DNA from: Leuctra nigra
Lineage: Eukaryota; Arthropoda; Insecta; Plecoptera; Leuctridae
Assembly: GCA_934045905.1 (NCBI GenBank)
Contig: OW203768.1
Span: 20,846,770 to 20,910,769, forward strand
Reading direction: 5' to 3'
Length of the DNA: 64,000 bases
How positions within the stretch are numbered: the stretch's first letter is position 1; every line of letters begins with the position of its first letter. The notes below the pieces were generated by a model. It had not been told where the DNA came from. It was given only the letters and a program-made list of their open reading frames with translations, and ran no database searches. Both the position numbers and the translations under genes were made by a program. Shown in pieces: positions 35,269 through 46,839 of the stretch.

Positions 35269-35684
35269 CATACATCGTCAAAAGAAGTTTGAGAATATTC
35301 ATAATAAAGTTATAACTTCATGTTTAATTATAGGTTAGACCTCCTACATTTTTAATTTATATATTATATTTCGATTTTTCTGTTTTCGCGCAGATAAAAA
35401 TTGTCAAAAAGCACAGAATAACAAATGTATATAAATATTAAAATTTCAGAACGGACATTTCATTTCCCAATTCCTCAATCTTCAATTCTGAGCGAAAAGA
35501 TTGAAGAGTTCTTCTGCGCAATCAGCCAAGCGCGCAGAATGGACATTCGTTCCATGAGATTAAATTTGAGTAATTTGTCACATTTTATACGATTACCCGC
35601 GAAATGTCATTGCTAGTCTTCTAGAGCGGACGATATTCCATAACATTTGAATTCCCGATCCTACTGGAATGTTAAAGTTAGAAG

Positions 35685-37141
35685 TAGGGATGGAGAAAAT
35701 ATCGATATATCGATATATATCGATATCAAAAAAATATTGAAATATCGATACCCGAATATATTGAATATCGATATATTATTATTATTATTATTATTTATTT
35801 TAAAACACATATATAACACATATACACAGGATACATATTATTATACATGCGTTTACTGGCAGTGGGAATAGAGCAAAGCCCCGTAACAACATGTGCCCCA
35901 CTGCCAGCTTGAGCAAAAAGTCACAGATACATTAAAAACACATTAAAAAGACAACCATAAAGATAAATTAAATATATACTTATCAAGAATAAATAACAAA
36001 ATCGTGCGTGAGCACTCGTCGATAAAAACTATTGTTGACTATTTAAAATTCGCAGCCGTAAATTTAGTTTAAAATCATTAATGTTAGTGCAGTCTTGTCG
36101 TAAACTAGATGGTAGACTATTGTATGAAGCAACAACTCTGGTGTAAAAAGCATGCAAATATAGATCCGTACGTGCAAATGGAGGAATCAATCTTCCAACA
36201 TAATTATGTCTTGATCTAGAGACATTGTTAATTGTAACACGCACATAAGGATCAAGGTCCACAAGGAATAAAAGCATTTTTTTAAAGAAGATTAAATCAA
36301 TTTCATTCACTAAATTCTCAATAGAGAGTAGTGAACACAAACGCAACCTCTCTCCCGAGGACACATCCCTTCTCTTAGTAAAGGATGTATTGAAATATCG
36401 ATATATCGAAATATTGAAATATCGATATATTGAAATATCGAAATATTGAAATATCGAAATATCGAAATATTGAAATATCGAAATATCGAAATATTGAAAT
36501 ATCGATATATTGAAATATTGAAATATCGATATATTGAAATATTGAAATATCGATATATTGAAATATCGATATATCGAAGCTTTACCGTATGATACAACTA
36601 TATTCTTAATTGAAGTTTATACCTACTATGGCAAAATAATTCATATTTGCAGTGCAGCGTTTATCACATTTTAGGACAATTTCTCAGATTATTCAAATTT
36701 CTTTCTTATCTGGCCGGTGACCCTATATTTTGCAACGGCTCTGTTATTTCTATTTAAATTTTCTTTTGAATTTCCTATCAGTTTTAGGAGCAATTTAAGG
36801 CATTTATGCGATATATCAATATTTCCATACCTACATCGAAATATAATATTGTCATATATCAATATTTCGATATTTCAATATTTCGATATTTCGATATTTC
36901 GATATTTCGATATTTCGATATTTCAATATATCGATATTTCGATATTTCAATATATCGATATTTCGATATTTCAATATTTCAATATATCGATATTTCAATA
37001 TATCGATACTTCAATATATCGATATTTCGATAATTCAATATTTCAATATATCGATATATTGCGATATCGATATATCGATATATATCGATATATAAATGAT
37101 ATCGATAGTCGATATCAAAATCCAGGTTCGCTCCATCCCTA
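35685..37141. mobile_element. hAT-type element with ATCGATATTTCG repeat arms and retroelement cargo
   Basis: TAGGGATGGAG at 35685 is mirrored by CTCCATCCCTA ending at 37141. Both are flanked by a perfect 8-bp duplication, GTTAGAAG (35677-35684 and 37142-37149). The ends and the inner flanks are long runs of atcgatatat and gatatttc units (35699-35775, 36390-36580, 36805-37115). Between them, at about 35776-36380, sits the 3' tail of a non-LTR retrotransposon in minus orientation. The total is 1457 bp. Confidence 0.87.
36029..36364 (-). pseudogene. 3' tail of a non-LTR retrotransposon reverse transcriptase ORF
   Basis: This 111-residue minus-strand frame contains DLDPYVRVTINNVSRSRHNY, then RLIPPFARTDLYLHAFYTRV and YNSLPSSLRQ, and ends NDFKLNLR. 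This order (a basic R-rich stretch, an aromatic F..R segment, WNSLP-like, then F K..L) is the usual extreme C-terminus of reverse transcriptase polyproteins of non-LTR retrotransposons. It stops at 36029. The downstream part (35800-36028) would be the 3' untranslated tail, ending in an AAT-type simple repeat near 35776-35800. It is 5'-truncated, with no polymerase motifs, and so not functional. Confidence 0.7.
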
Positions 37142-37149
37142 GTTAGAAG

Positions 37150-37779
37150 GGTCCCCCCCCCCCTCTGCAGAGGGTAGCCTCTGCATAGTCTCAAGTCCCA
37201 CCCTGACGAGAGAATTTTTCTGGCAAAGACTTCATAAATGGGACGTAATTATATGTGACAAAAACTCTTATAACTTACTTATTTATACAAATAGAACTCT
37301 GATTTAGAATGTAGTACACAAACTGTGTTCTGACAGCTATTACATTAGGAAAATCAATGATATATTAAAAGTAAATATGCTCTATTTCGAATTAAAAAAT
37401 CGAACATTATTTACTATTGAGGATTTCACGACCCCAATTTCATCCCAGAACTATCGTGAATGACATTTGACAACATAATCTAGTTGATCAACCATTTATT
37501 TCACTTTAAAAATGTTAAAACTGGAATTTTATAAAAAAAAAATGTTTTCTCCCATTTAAGAAGTATTTGCCAGAAAAATATTCGCCACCCTGACCGCCCT
37601 GACCCTTACTGCAGGACGGAGGTCGTGCTAAACACCATGTTATTTGCAGTCCACGAGATTGAACAACAGTTACGCAAGAATTAATGCGCTGTTCGACGCA
37701 AGCAGATCTCTGCCCCGGAGAATAAACAGTGTCGTGAGTGCAGGTCGTGAGGTCAGGACACGCGCATTTGCATAGGATG
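37150..37779. other. Sequence between hAT element and minisatellite, nothing recognised
   Basis: It contains a C run near 37155 and no gene or repeat that I can define. Confidence 0.4.
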
Positions 37780-40700
37780 CAATTTGTTCATTCCAGAGCA
37801 GTCTTGCACTGAAATCCATCGGGCAGTGGAATCTTGCATTTGTCTCATTCCAGAGCAGTCTTGCACTGGCATCCATCGGGCGCTAGAATCTTGCATTTGT
37901 CTCATTCCAGAGCAGTCTTGCACTGGCATCCATCGGGCGCTGGAATCTTGCATTTGTCTCATTCCAGAGCAGTCTTGCACTGGAATCCATCGGGCGGTGG
38001 AATCTTGCATTTGTCTCATTCCAGAGCAGTCTTGCACTGGCATCCATCGGGCGGTGGAATCTTGCATTTGTCTCATTCCAGAGCAGTCTTGCACTTGCAT
38101 CCATCGGGCGGTGGAATCTTGCATTTGTCTCTTTCCAGAGCAGTCTTGCACTAGCATCCATCGGGCAGTGATATCTTGCATTTGTCTCATTCCAGAGCAG
38201 TCTTGCACTGGCATCCATCGGGCAGTGGAATCTTGCATTTGTCTCATTCCAGAGCAGTCTTGCACTGGAATCCATCGGGCGTTGGAATCTTGCATTTGTC
38301 TCATTCCAGAGCAGTCTTGCACAGGCATCCATCGGGCAGTGGAATCTTGCATTTGTCTCATTCCAGAGCAGTCTTGCACTGGCATCCATCGGGCAGTGGA
38401 ATCTTGCATTTATCTCATTCCAGAGCAGTCTTGCACTGGCATCCATCGGGCAGTGGAATCTTGCATTTGTCTCATTCCAGAGCAGTCTTGCACAGACATC
38501 CATCGGGCAGTGGAATCTTGCATTTGTCTCATTCCAGAGCAGTCTTGCACTGGAATCCATCGGGCAGTGGAATCTTGCATTTGTCTCATTCCAGAGCAGT
38601 CTTGCACAGGCATCCATCGGCAGTGGAATCTTGCATTTGTCTCATTCCAGAGCAGTCTTGCACTGGCATCCATCGGGCAGTGGAATCTTGCATTTGTCTC
38701 ATTCCAGAGCAGTCTTGCACTGGCATCCATCGGGCAGTGGAATTTTGCCTTTGTCTCATTCCAGAGCAGTCTTGCACTGGCATCCATCGGCAGTGGAATC
38801 TTGCATTTGTCTCATTCCAGAGCAGTCTTGCACAGGCATCCATCGGGCAGTGGAATCTTGCATTTGTCTCATTCCAGAGCAGTCTTGCACTGGCATCCAT
38901 CGGGCAGTGGAATCTTGCATTTGTCTCATTCCAGAGCAGTGTTGCACTGGCATCCATCGGGCAGTGGAATCTTGCATTTGTCTCATTCCAGAGCAGTCTT
39001 GCACTGGCATCCATCGGGCAGTGGAATCTTGCACTTGTCTCATTCCAGAGCAGTCTTGCACTGGAATCCATCGGGCAGTGGAATCTTGCATTTGTCTCAT
39101 TCCAGAGCAGTCTTGCACTGGAATCCATCGGGCAGTGGAATCTTGCATTTGTCTCATTCCAGAGCAGTCTTGCACTGGCATCCATCGGGCGGTGGAATCT
39201 TGCATTTGTCTCATTCCAGAGCAGTCTTGCACTGGAATCCATCGGGCAGTGGAATCTTGCATTTGTCTCATTCCAGAGCAGTCTTGCACTGGCATCCATC
39301 GGGCGGTGGAATCTTGCATTTGTCTCATTCCAGAGCAGTCTTGCACTGGAATCCATCGGGCAGTGGAATCTTGCATTTGTCTCATTCCAGAGCATTCTTG
39401 CACTGGCATCCATCGGGCAGTGGAATCTTGCATTTGTCTCGCGTTCATTCCAGAGCAGTCTTGCACTGGAATCCATCGGGCAGTGGAATCTTGCATTTGT
39501 CTCATTCCAGAGCTGTCTTGCACTGGAATCCATCGGGCAGTGGAATCTTGCATTTGTCTCATTCCAGAGCAGTCTTGCACTGGCATCCATCGGGCGGTGG
39601 AATCTTGCATTTGTCTCATTCCAGAGCTGTCTTGCACTGGAATCCATCGGGCAGTGGAATCTTGCATTTAACTCGCGTCCATTCTAGAGCAGTCTTGCAC
39701 TGGAATCCATCGGGCAGTGGAATCTTGCATTTGTCTCATTCCAGAGCAGTCTTGCACTGGCATCCATCGGGCAGTGGAATCTTGCATTTGTCTCATTCCA
39801 GAGCTGTCTTGCACTGGAATCCATCGGGCAGTGGAATCTTGCATTTGTCTCATTCCAGAGCTGTCTTGCACTGGCATCCATCGGTCGGTGGAATCTTGCA
39901 TTTGTCTCATTCCAGAGCTGTCTTGCACTGGAATCCATCGGGCAGTGGAATCTTGTATTTGTCTCGCGTTCATTCCAGAGCAGTCTTGCACTGGAATCCA
40001 TCGGGCAGTGGAATCTTGCATTTGTCTCATTCCAGAGCTGTCTTGCACTGGCATCCATCGGGCGGTGGAATCTTGCATTTGTCTCATTCCAGAGCAGTCT
40101 TGCACTGGCATCCATCGGGCGGTGGAATCTTGCATTTGTCTCATTCCAGAGCTGTCTTGCACTGGAATCCATCGGGCAGTGGAATCTTGCATTTGTCTCG
40201 CGTCCATTCTAGAGCAGTCTTGCACTGGAATCCATCGGGCGTTGGAATCTTGCATTTGTCTCATTCCAGAGCTGTCTTGCACTGGCATCCATCGGGCGGT
40301 GGAATCTTGCATTTGTCTCATTCCAGAGCAGTCTTGCACTGGCATCCATCGGGCAGTGGAATCTTGCATTTGTCTCGCGTTCATTCCAGAACAGTCTTGC
40401 ACTGGAATCCATCGGGCAGTGGAATCTTGCATTTGTCTCATTCCAGAGCTGTCTTGCACTGGCATCCATCGGGCGGTGGAATCTTGCATTTGTCTCATTC
40501 CAGAGCAGTCTTGCACTGGCATCCATCGGGCGGTGGAATCTTGCATTTGTCTCATTCCAGAGCTGTCTTGCACTGGAATCCATCGGGCAGTGGAATCTTG
40601 CATTTGTCTCGCGTCCATTCCAGAGCAGTCTTGCACTGGAATCCATCGGGCAGTGGAATCTTGCATTTGTCTCATTCCAGAGCAGTCTTGCTCTGGCATC

Positions 40701-41527
40701 CATCGGGCAGTGGAATCTTGCATTTGTCTCATACCAGAGCAGTCTTGCACTGGAATCCATCGGGCAGTGGAATCTTGCACTTGTCTCATTCCAGAGCAGT
40801 CTTGCACTGGCATCCATCGGGCAGTGGAATCTTGCATTTGTCTCATTCCAGAGCAGTCTTGCACTGGCATCCATCGGGCAGTGGAATCTTGCATTTGTCT
40901 CATTCCAGAGCAGTCTTGCACTGGCATCCATCGGGCAGTGGAATCTTGCATTTGTCTCATTCCAGAGCAGTCTTGCACTGGCATCCATCGGGCAGTGGAA
41001 TCTTGCATTTGTCTCATTCCAGAGCTGTCTTGCACTGGCATCCATCGGGCGGTGGAATCTTGCATTTGTCTCATTCCAGAGCAGTCTTGCACTGGCATCC
41101 ATCGGGCGGTGGAATCTTGCATTTGTCTCATTCCAGAGCAGTCTTGCACAGGCATCCATCGGGCGGTGGAATCTTGCATTTGTCTCATTCCAGAGCAGTC
41201 TTGCACTGGCATCCATCGGGCAGTGGAATCTTGCATTTGTCTCATTCCAGAGCAGTCTTGCACTGGCATCCATCGGGCGGTGGAATCTTGCATTTGTCTC
41301 ATTCCAGAGCAGTCTTGCACTGGCATCCATCGGGCGGTGGAATCTTGCATTTGTCTCATTCCAGAGCAGTCTTGCACTGGAATCCATCGGGCAGTGGAAT
41401 CTTGCATTTGTCTCATTCCAGAGCAGTCTTGCACTGGAATCCATCGGGCGGTGGAATCTTGCATTTGTCTCATTCCAGAGCAGTCTGGCACTGGCATCCA
41501 TCGGCAGTGGAATCTTGCATTTGTCTC
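37780..41527. repeat. 57-bp minisatellite, about 65 tandem copies
   Basis: A 57-bp unit is repeated head to tail over 3.75 kb. On the plus strand it includes ttgcatttgtctcattccag, agcagtcttgcactggcatc and catcgggcagtggaatc. Variants include 63-bp units with CGCGTT or CGCGTC inserted, 56-bp units lacking one G, gcagtc/gctgtc, ggcatcc/ggaatcc and cagtgg/cggtgg. Because 57 is a multiple of three and the unit lacks stops in five frames, very long open frames arise on both strands (up to 1252 codons). The 56-bp units shift the frame, so no single frame is preserved. It lies inside the long intron. Confidence 0.95.
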
Positions 41528-41627
41528 GTGATATCGCGTTAGCTATGCTGTTGTCTTCTTGGGCGTTTTGCGCAGATCGGGAAATAATATTGATTTGATG
41601 AGCTTCATTGAAAGAAACACGGAACAA

Positions 41628-41850
41628 GATGACTCCGGGGTAAAGCTGGGGACTTGTATTCCGGATCCCGGGGTCGATTCCCGCGTCGTTCCTTCCTGAG
41701 ATTTCTTTGTGGTTTTCAGTAGTCAAGAAGAAAATGTTGGGTACCGACGAATACACCTTCTTCAAGCTTCCATCCAGTCTTACTAATTCTTCAATTCTTT
41801 AATTCTTTAATTCTTTAATTCTCAGTCGAGATCAGTGCAACGTTAAATCA
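41628..41850 (+). mobile_element. tRNA-derived SINE abutting the minisatellite
   Basis: The plus strand reads ggggtaaagctggggac, then B box gggtcgattcccgc at 41671-41684. It continues with ccttcctgagatttctttg and gtaccgacgaatac, a ttctttaattcttt run, and the family end cagtgcaacgttaaatc. It lies about 100 bp beyond the last minisatellite unit. Confidence 0.72.
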
Positions 41851-42394
41851 TTTTTAAGAATCCATATTTCGAGTATCATCGTTTATTTATTGAAATGAAA
41901 CAACGAAAATTCATAGAAGTAAATAAATTTATCTGATGTTGCAATTTATTTTTAGAATCTCGTTGTTTTTAGTTTTTTGATTGAAAACTTGGCAAATGTT
42001 AAGCAATGACATCACGTAAAACATCTTCAGTTTATGAATCCTCGATGTATTTAAAGGTAGTCACATAAAAATGCCTCATCATCGTTAACAAACCATCTAC
42101 TGATCTTCTACCAAATGTAAATAACAAACTAAGACATGAATCAAATCAATAATTTTCACAGTCTGACCAACTGTGAAAAAATAATTGCTTATGATTTGAC
42201 CACTCGTGAACAATGTGTGTCAAAAGGTGTATCAATTAGAGGACCAGCTGTACACACTTGTGCCACAGACATAAAGTACCATGATTGTGAATAGGTAATA
42301 ATTAACAGAAAATTAATTTAATGAATCTTTACACATCACCGGGTGCCCTTTTTCTACTGACAGATGTTGGCTCAGGTATTAACGCAGATTTTTT

Positions 42395-42570
42395 TTATCA
42401 CTCGATTTCCTTTAGTAGAAAGGTAAATGATGGGTGGGAGGTTCCCTTAATAGGCCACGACCGGCTCCTTTCCACCGTCAATTTTTAGTTTTTCTTCATC
42501 CTCATCTCCCAATCATCATTCAACATCGCCACTAGCCTAGCTGCAGAACAGTGCGACGTTAAACACCACA
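42395..42570 (+). mobile_element. SINE fragment (3' part)
   Basis: It shares ataggccacgaccggctcc, ttccaccgtca, a tcatcctcatctcccaatca stretch and the end gcagaacagtgcgacgttaa with the fuller SINE. The tRNA-like head is missing. Confidence 0.7.
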
Positions 42571-42604
42571 CATTAAATAATTATTACAACTGGAATTAAG
42601 TTAT

Positions 42605-42852
42605 TTACCTCAGAAGCAGAAGGTCTGAAGTCTATTTTCTCGATTTTACGTTGCACACTTTTGAAATAATGTAATCAAGCTCTATCATTTGCCATTTGAC
42701 TGATGTCAACAAATACAGCTATATCGAAGTATTCTCTTACAAAATGACTCATGTTACCATCACAATATGATTGGATGAAAACAGAATTACTGTTTTTTAA
42801 GCACCCCAATAATCATTGAAAAAAACTTCCGCCCTTCTCCTTCTAAGTTACT
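42605..42852. mobile_element. Palindromic MITE (CTGTACCTCAGAGGTAG family), copy 3
   Basis: acctcagaagcagaaggtctg at the left is mirrored by cttccgcccttctccttct at the right. The interior atcaagctctatcattt and ttctcttacaaaatgac are family segments. Confidence 0.65.
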
Positions 42853-44277
42853 AAGTTGTATAGCTAACTAGATTGACTAACTATTCTGATTTTGAATAAC
42901 GTTTTATCATTTAACTGGACACTTCCTTCCCTTTGTCCTTGTTGTATGACACTCTCCACAGTTAACAATAGCGTCCGAATAGTGAGACAGTTCCCCAAGC
43001 ACTAACTGTAGTTTATCATAATACCAGTCGATCACTGAATTATCAATAAAACATCCGTGTAATGTGGGTATCTCACGTGTACAGTTATCCACGCCGCAGT
43101 AACAATAGTTCCCATCGAATTACATGCAGATTGAGCCGGTAACGAGCAAAGTGCAAGTGCAGTTCATGATGCACTTTCTAGCTGCAGTGTCGTGGTGCAT
43201 TGTTGTAGAGTGCACATTTACATGGTCTATTTGCGGGTACACAATGCTGCCGGAGCGTGACATGGCGAGTGTCTTTTTGCTAGATTCCGGTATAAAATCT
43301 GCGTTTCATTATAGAAACGTCATTTTTATAAAATGTATAGATTTTGTAAATTTTGTTTCAGATAACATGTGTCAGATAACTAGCAACACGTTTTGTGTTA
43401 CGCGTTGATCAGCTAGTCTTCGTATTGCATGCGCATAATATTATGTAGTGAGAAAAACAGCTGTAAATATAAACCTTTCATTGCACATCAATATGATGAA
43501 ACGATTTGAAAAGTGAGCATAAAATTGTCAATAACTCTTAAAGTTCTTGACCGATTTGGTTAAAAATTTGCAAAAATCAATAAAATGTTACTCCAAATGA
43601 GCTTGTAAAATGCTAATATGTGTGACCGGTGGTATATGGTATCATAGTGTGTTAGCAAAAATTTCAAATTGATTGACGGATCAGTTACGTTGGCAATCAG
43701 GAAAAAAATAAACAAAATACAAACAAAAACCAAAATGCCCAAGAGTATCTTGCTGCACTCGCTGCTGCCCGCAATTTTGTTGTGGGAAGCAGAGTATTTT
43801 TTTATTTGTATTATTTTTACTCACAGATAAAATACTTCCACTTGTAACGCATAAAAGCATGAACTTCCTCACTTGTCTTTAACCATTGAAAATTGACTCC
43901 GTTGCTCGGGGGGACAAAAACCAGAAACCAATCGACGTGGGAAACAAAAGGTACAAATCGATTCAGCAAGTTTGTGCGTACAAAGTAACGGACTTGCGAA
44001 CTAACCCTGTAGAGTAGCAGCTATTAAACAAGATGTGTTGACACATTGTGTCAAATGTCATGTGTCACTCATGCCAAGAGACTTGTAGTGATTTATCTTG
44101 GCGAGTTTCACCACCTTGTCAGACGTCAATCATTGTTCAGTGGTGACAGGAGAAGTCGTAGGTTATTCTCTTGACTGTCATTTAAATAATAGTAAAGGTA
44201 AAGATAAATATCATTTCAATCATCATAATATCCAAATGTAATACTACAGAAGTCATAAAGGATTATACGAATCAATT

Positions 44278-44626
44278 CTGTACCTAGATGTAGAAGGGTG
44301 GAAGTCCATTTCAATGATTCTTGACGTGAGAAAACCATAGTAATTCTTGTACCTAAATTGGTGGCATGAGTCCCTATAACAGCACTTATGATTTGGTTAT
44401 ATTTTATGTATACTACTTTGCATCCTTGTGAGATATTGTGTGAATAAAATATTTTTAGATTGAAAAAAATTGGAATTGAATTGTAAGAGAATATTCAATA
44501 TACCTAAGTATTTTTGTTGACATCAGTCAAATGGCAATCGATAGAGATTGATTACATAATCCACAAAAGTTCGCAAAGCAAATTCCAGAAAATTGACTTC
44601 CGGCCTTCTACCCCTTAGGTGCAGAA
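44278..44626. mobile_element. Palindromic MITE (CTGTACCTCAGAGGTAG family), copy 4
   Basis: The left end is ctgtacctagatgtagaagg and the right end ccggccttctaccccttagg. Between them are tggcatgagtccctata and aatggcaatcgatagagat. At about 350 bp it is longer than the other copies. It lies about 210 bp from the donor of the membrane-anchor exon. Confidence 0.65.
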
Positions 44627-44838
44627 CTTATTGAATCAAGACTCAAAATCCAGTTTTAAAAGCAAACTTTTACTTTCTAGATAATAAAAAGATAACGAGT
44701 TTTAACCGAATATGTTCAAGTTTGTTGGTGATTTCACTCGTATTATGTTACAATTTATAGTCTTCACTCATTGTTTTCACTGAGTCGTCCTGCTATTCCG
44801 TCGCAATGCCAGCCGGGAAGAACGTCAACTTGTCTTAC

Positions 44839-44978
44839 CTGAGAGCTGGTTGGAGGAGATGAGCTCGTCGCTCTGTCTTCTGTCCTGCATCTCTCGCAGC
44901 TTCGTGTGCAGATCTCGCGTGTGGATGAAGAGGAAGAGGGTCGTGGAGATGGCCATCAGAGCCACCAGCTCGCTGTAT
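44839..44978 (-). CDS. pip: Pipe-like 2-O-sulfotransferase, membrane-anchor exon
   Basis: This 140-bp exon has acceptor gttgctccag followed by ATACAGCG, and donor CTCTCAG followed by GTAAGAC. It encodes YSELVALMAISTTLFLFIHT, a single hydrophobic segment near the N-terminus. A charged stem with coiled-coil character follows (LHTKLREMQDRRQSDELISS). This is the layout of a type II Golgi glycosyl/sulfotransferase: a short cytosolic tail, a signal anchor and a lumenal stem. The final G joins GT of the next exon to make Gly. The exon begins one base into the third position of a codon, so at least one upstream exon must supply the start. Confidence 0.87.
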
Positions 44979-46565
44979 CTGGAGCAACACAGAAGATCAG
45001 AACATTTGTAATAACATGGAAAACACTGCTCACCCGAAATAGAGTATCAGTTTCATTGATAGAGAGCAAAATCAAATTTCATGGGGCATTTTTTCTTTTA
45101 GAAAGGTGAAACTTTGAATAATTTCATAATAAATGTACCCAACAAGTAACAGCCCAGAAAACTTCGTTGCCAAGGCATAGCAAATTGTGCAGGCTGGTTT
45201 CATCAATGGGAACATAATTCTATCAATATCGATTGATATGGAATTAACTACGCGTATTCATACCAAAATAAAAGTAATTACCATCTGAGAGGTTCATAAT
45301 TTACAAACATTATTCTGACACCTAATTCAAGGGAAGTCTCGTGAAATTTTATCCAGTTAATTTGTAAATATCAACATAAATAATAATGATAAACACACTT
45401 TTCATCAGCGAAATTTAAAATATTCATTCATAAAAATCAAATTCAAATGTCATTGGATATTTTGGCGGGAAAAACGGCAGGTAACGAGAATCAGGATTGT
45501 GATGGCATTTCCAATTGTCTCTAACAATGCTGTTGCCATGGTGATTCCTTTGTTGCTATGGCAATATAGCGGTTGTGATGTCATTGTCAATTTTCCTGTT
45601 TCAAAATTGTAAGAAATCAATCTTTGTAAATTTATTCATTTAAAACTATTCATCTCACAACAAAAATAATACCAAATCTAAAATCTTAGCTTTCATAAAA
45701 TAACTATTATTCTGAAATCTAATTTTAAATTAGAGGATGATTGGAAAATTATGAAGTAATAGAATGTTGAGAAGGAGGTGATCGTGGTATATTCCAAGAG
45801 ACTGAGATCTACAGAAGTCTGAACAGGCTTCTGCATCCGGAGGAATTCTTCAAGAGTTAATTAATATTCCAATCAATTCGTTTCAATTACTAATTAAGTC
45901 TATTTACATCCCACTCATTACGGTTCCGTTACCTTTTACAGGAAAACACTTAAATTCCATTGTCCTTAATCAACAATCGATGCATCGAAGTCGAGATCCT
46001 GTCTGTCTCTTACTTCCACTTCATATTTGTATACGACTCATAAACCAGTGCAGATTTCAGATTACCTTTACGGTTCCATTACCAAAATCGAAAGCATTTT
46101 TATTACATTTCTCTTTCAAATTCTACTAGCATATTTGTTTGGAACAAATATGCGAATATTAAACAAAATCGCGTCGATTTTAGATTCCATTTCTTATAGT
46201 TCCGTCCTCATAACCCACAGCACTTCTCTCTTACTATCACAGACAATTACTGACATAAAGTCTCTGTCATGAATATTCATGAATGTGGCGCCTATTACAC
46301 TTGATCGTCTTGCAAGGATGTGTTATTATGGGCGTTGCAATGTCAGATGTGTCAGACTTGTATTGAATTGTAATCGATCCTCTTGGCAATTAACTTCGCA
46401 CATTGTTCTATTTTAGTTGCCAAGTGGTGGATGTCAAATGATCATGGCATGGGTTATTCATGATTCAAAACTTGACATTTCAATTTTGTTCAAGAATGCA
46501 TTTGAGTTGATACAAATTCATAATAAAGCTAATAAAATCGGTGAAATATTTAATTGAATATTGTT
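44979..46565. other. Upstream intron sequence with a SINE fragment
   Basis: About 45735-45840 carries gattggaaaattatgaag and gagaaggaggtgatcgtgg, a diverged minus-strand SINE fragment. Nothing else is recognised. Confidence 0.4.
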
Positions 46566-46750
46566 GTATATTAGAGGTAGAAAGCCCGATGTCCATTTCA
46601 TTGATTCTTGAGGTGAGCTTCGTTCAGCTAACTGCTATTGACTTCAGTCAAATGGCAATCAATAAAGAAAAGCTTGATTACATTATTCCAAAAGTGGACA
46701 ACGTAAAAATCGAGATAATGAACATCGGGCCTTCTACCTCTGAGGTACAG
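46566..46750. mobile_element. Palindromic MITE (CTGTACCTCAGAGGTAG family), copy 5
   Basis: The left end ttagaggtagaaagcccgat and gtccatttcattgattcttg are mirrored by aatgaacatcgggccttc and tacctctgaggtacag. The plus-strand open frame at 46541-46825 is a by-product of this element. Confidence 0.78.
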
Positions 46751-46839
46751 ATAGTATTTAGGATTTTAAGAGGGTCGAACAAAATACGGAAGGCACAATT
46801 TTCTATGAATTTGACTTTTGTGTGAGTATATAGTACATG

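Larger units (their letters stand above)
14192..44838 (-). other. Intron of about 30.6 kb in the pipe-like gene
   Basis: The intron runs from donor GTAAGAC (44838) to acceptor TGTGCGCAG (14192). It contains most of the mobile elements listed, the 57-bp minisatellite and two promoter-like patches. No other coding exon with family similarity was found in it. Alternative sulfotransferase exons, which the fly pipe gene is known for, were not seen. Confidence 0.75.

Noticed and set aside
37784..41542. A 1252-codon open frame on the plus strand and 500-600-codon frames on both strands
   Set aside because: All are by-products of a 57-bp tandem repeat without stops. Single-base unit variants shift the frame, and there is no start context, splice structure or non-repetitive domain.
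46541..46825. A 94-codon plus-strand frame
   Set aside because: It runs through a palindromic MITE with copies elsewhere in the window that do not keep the frame.
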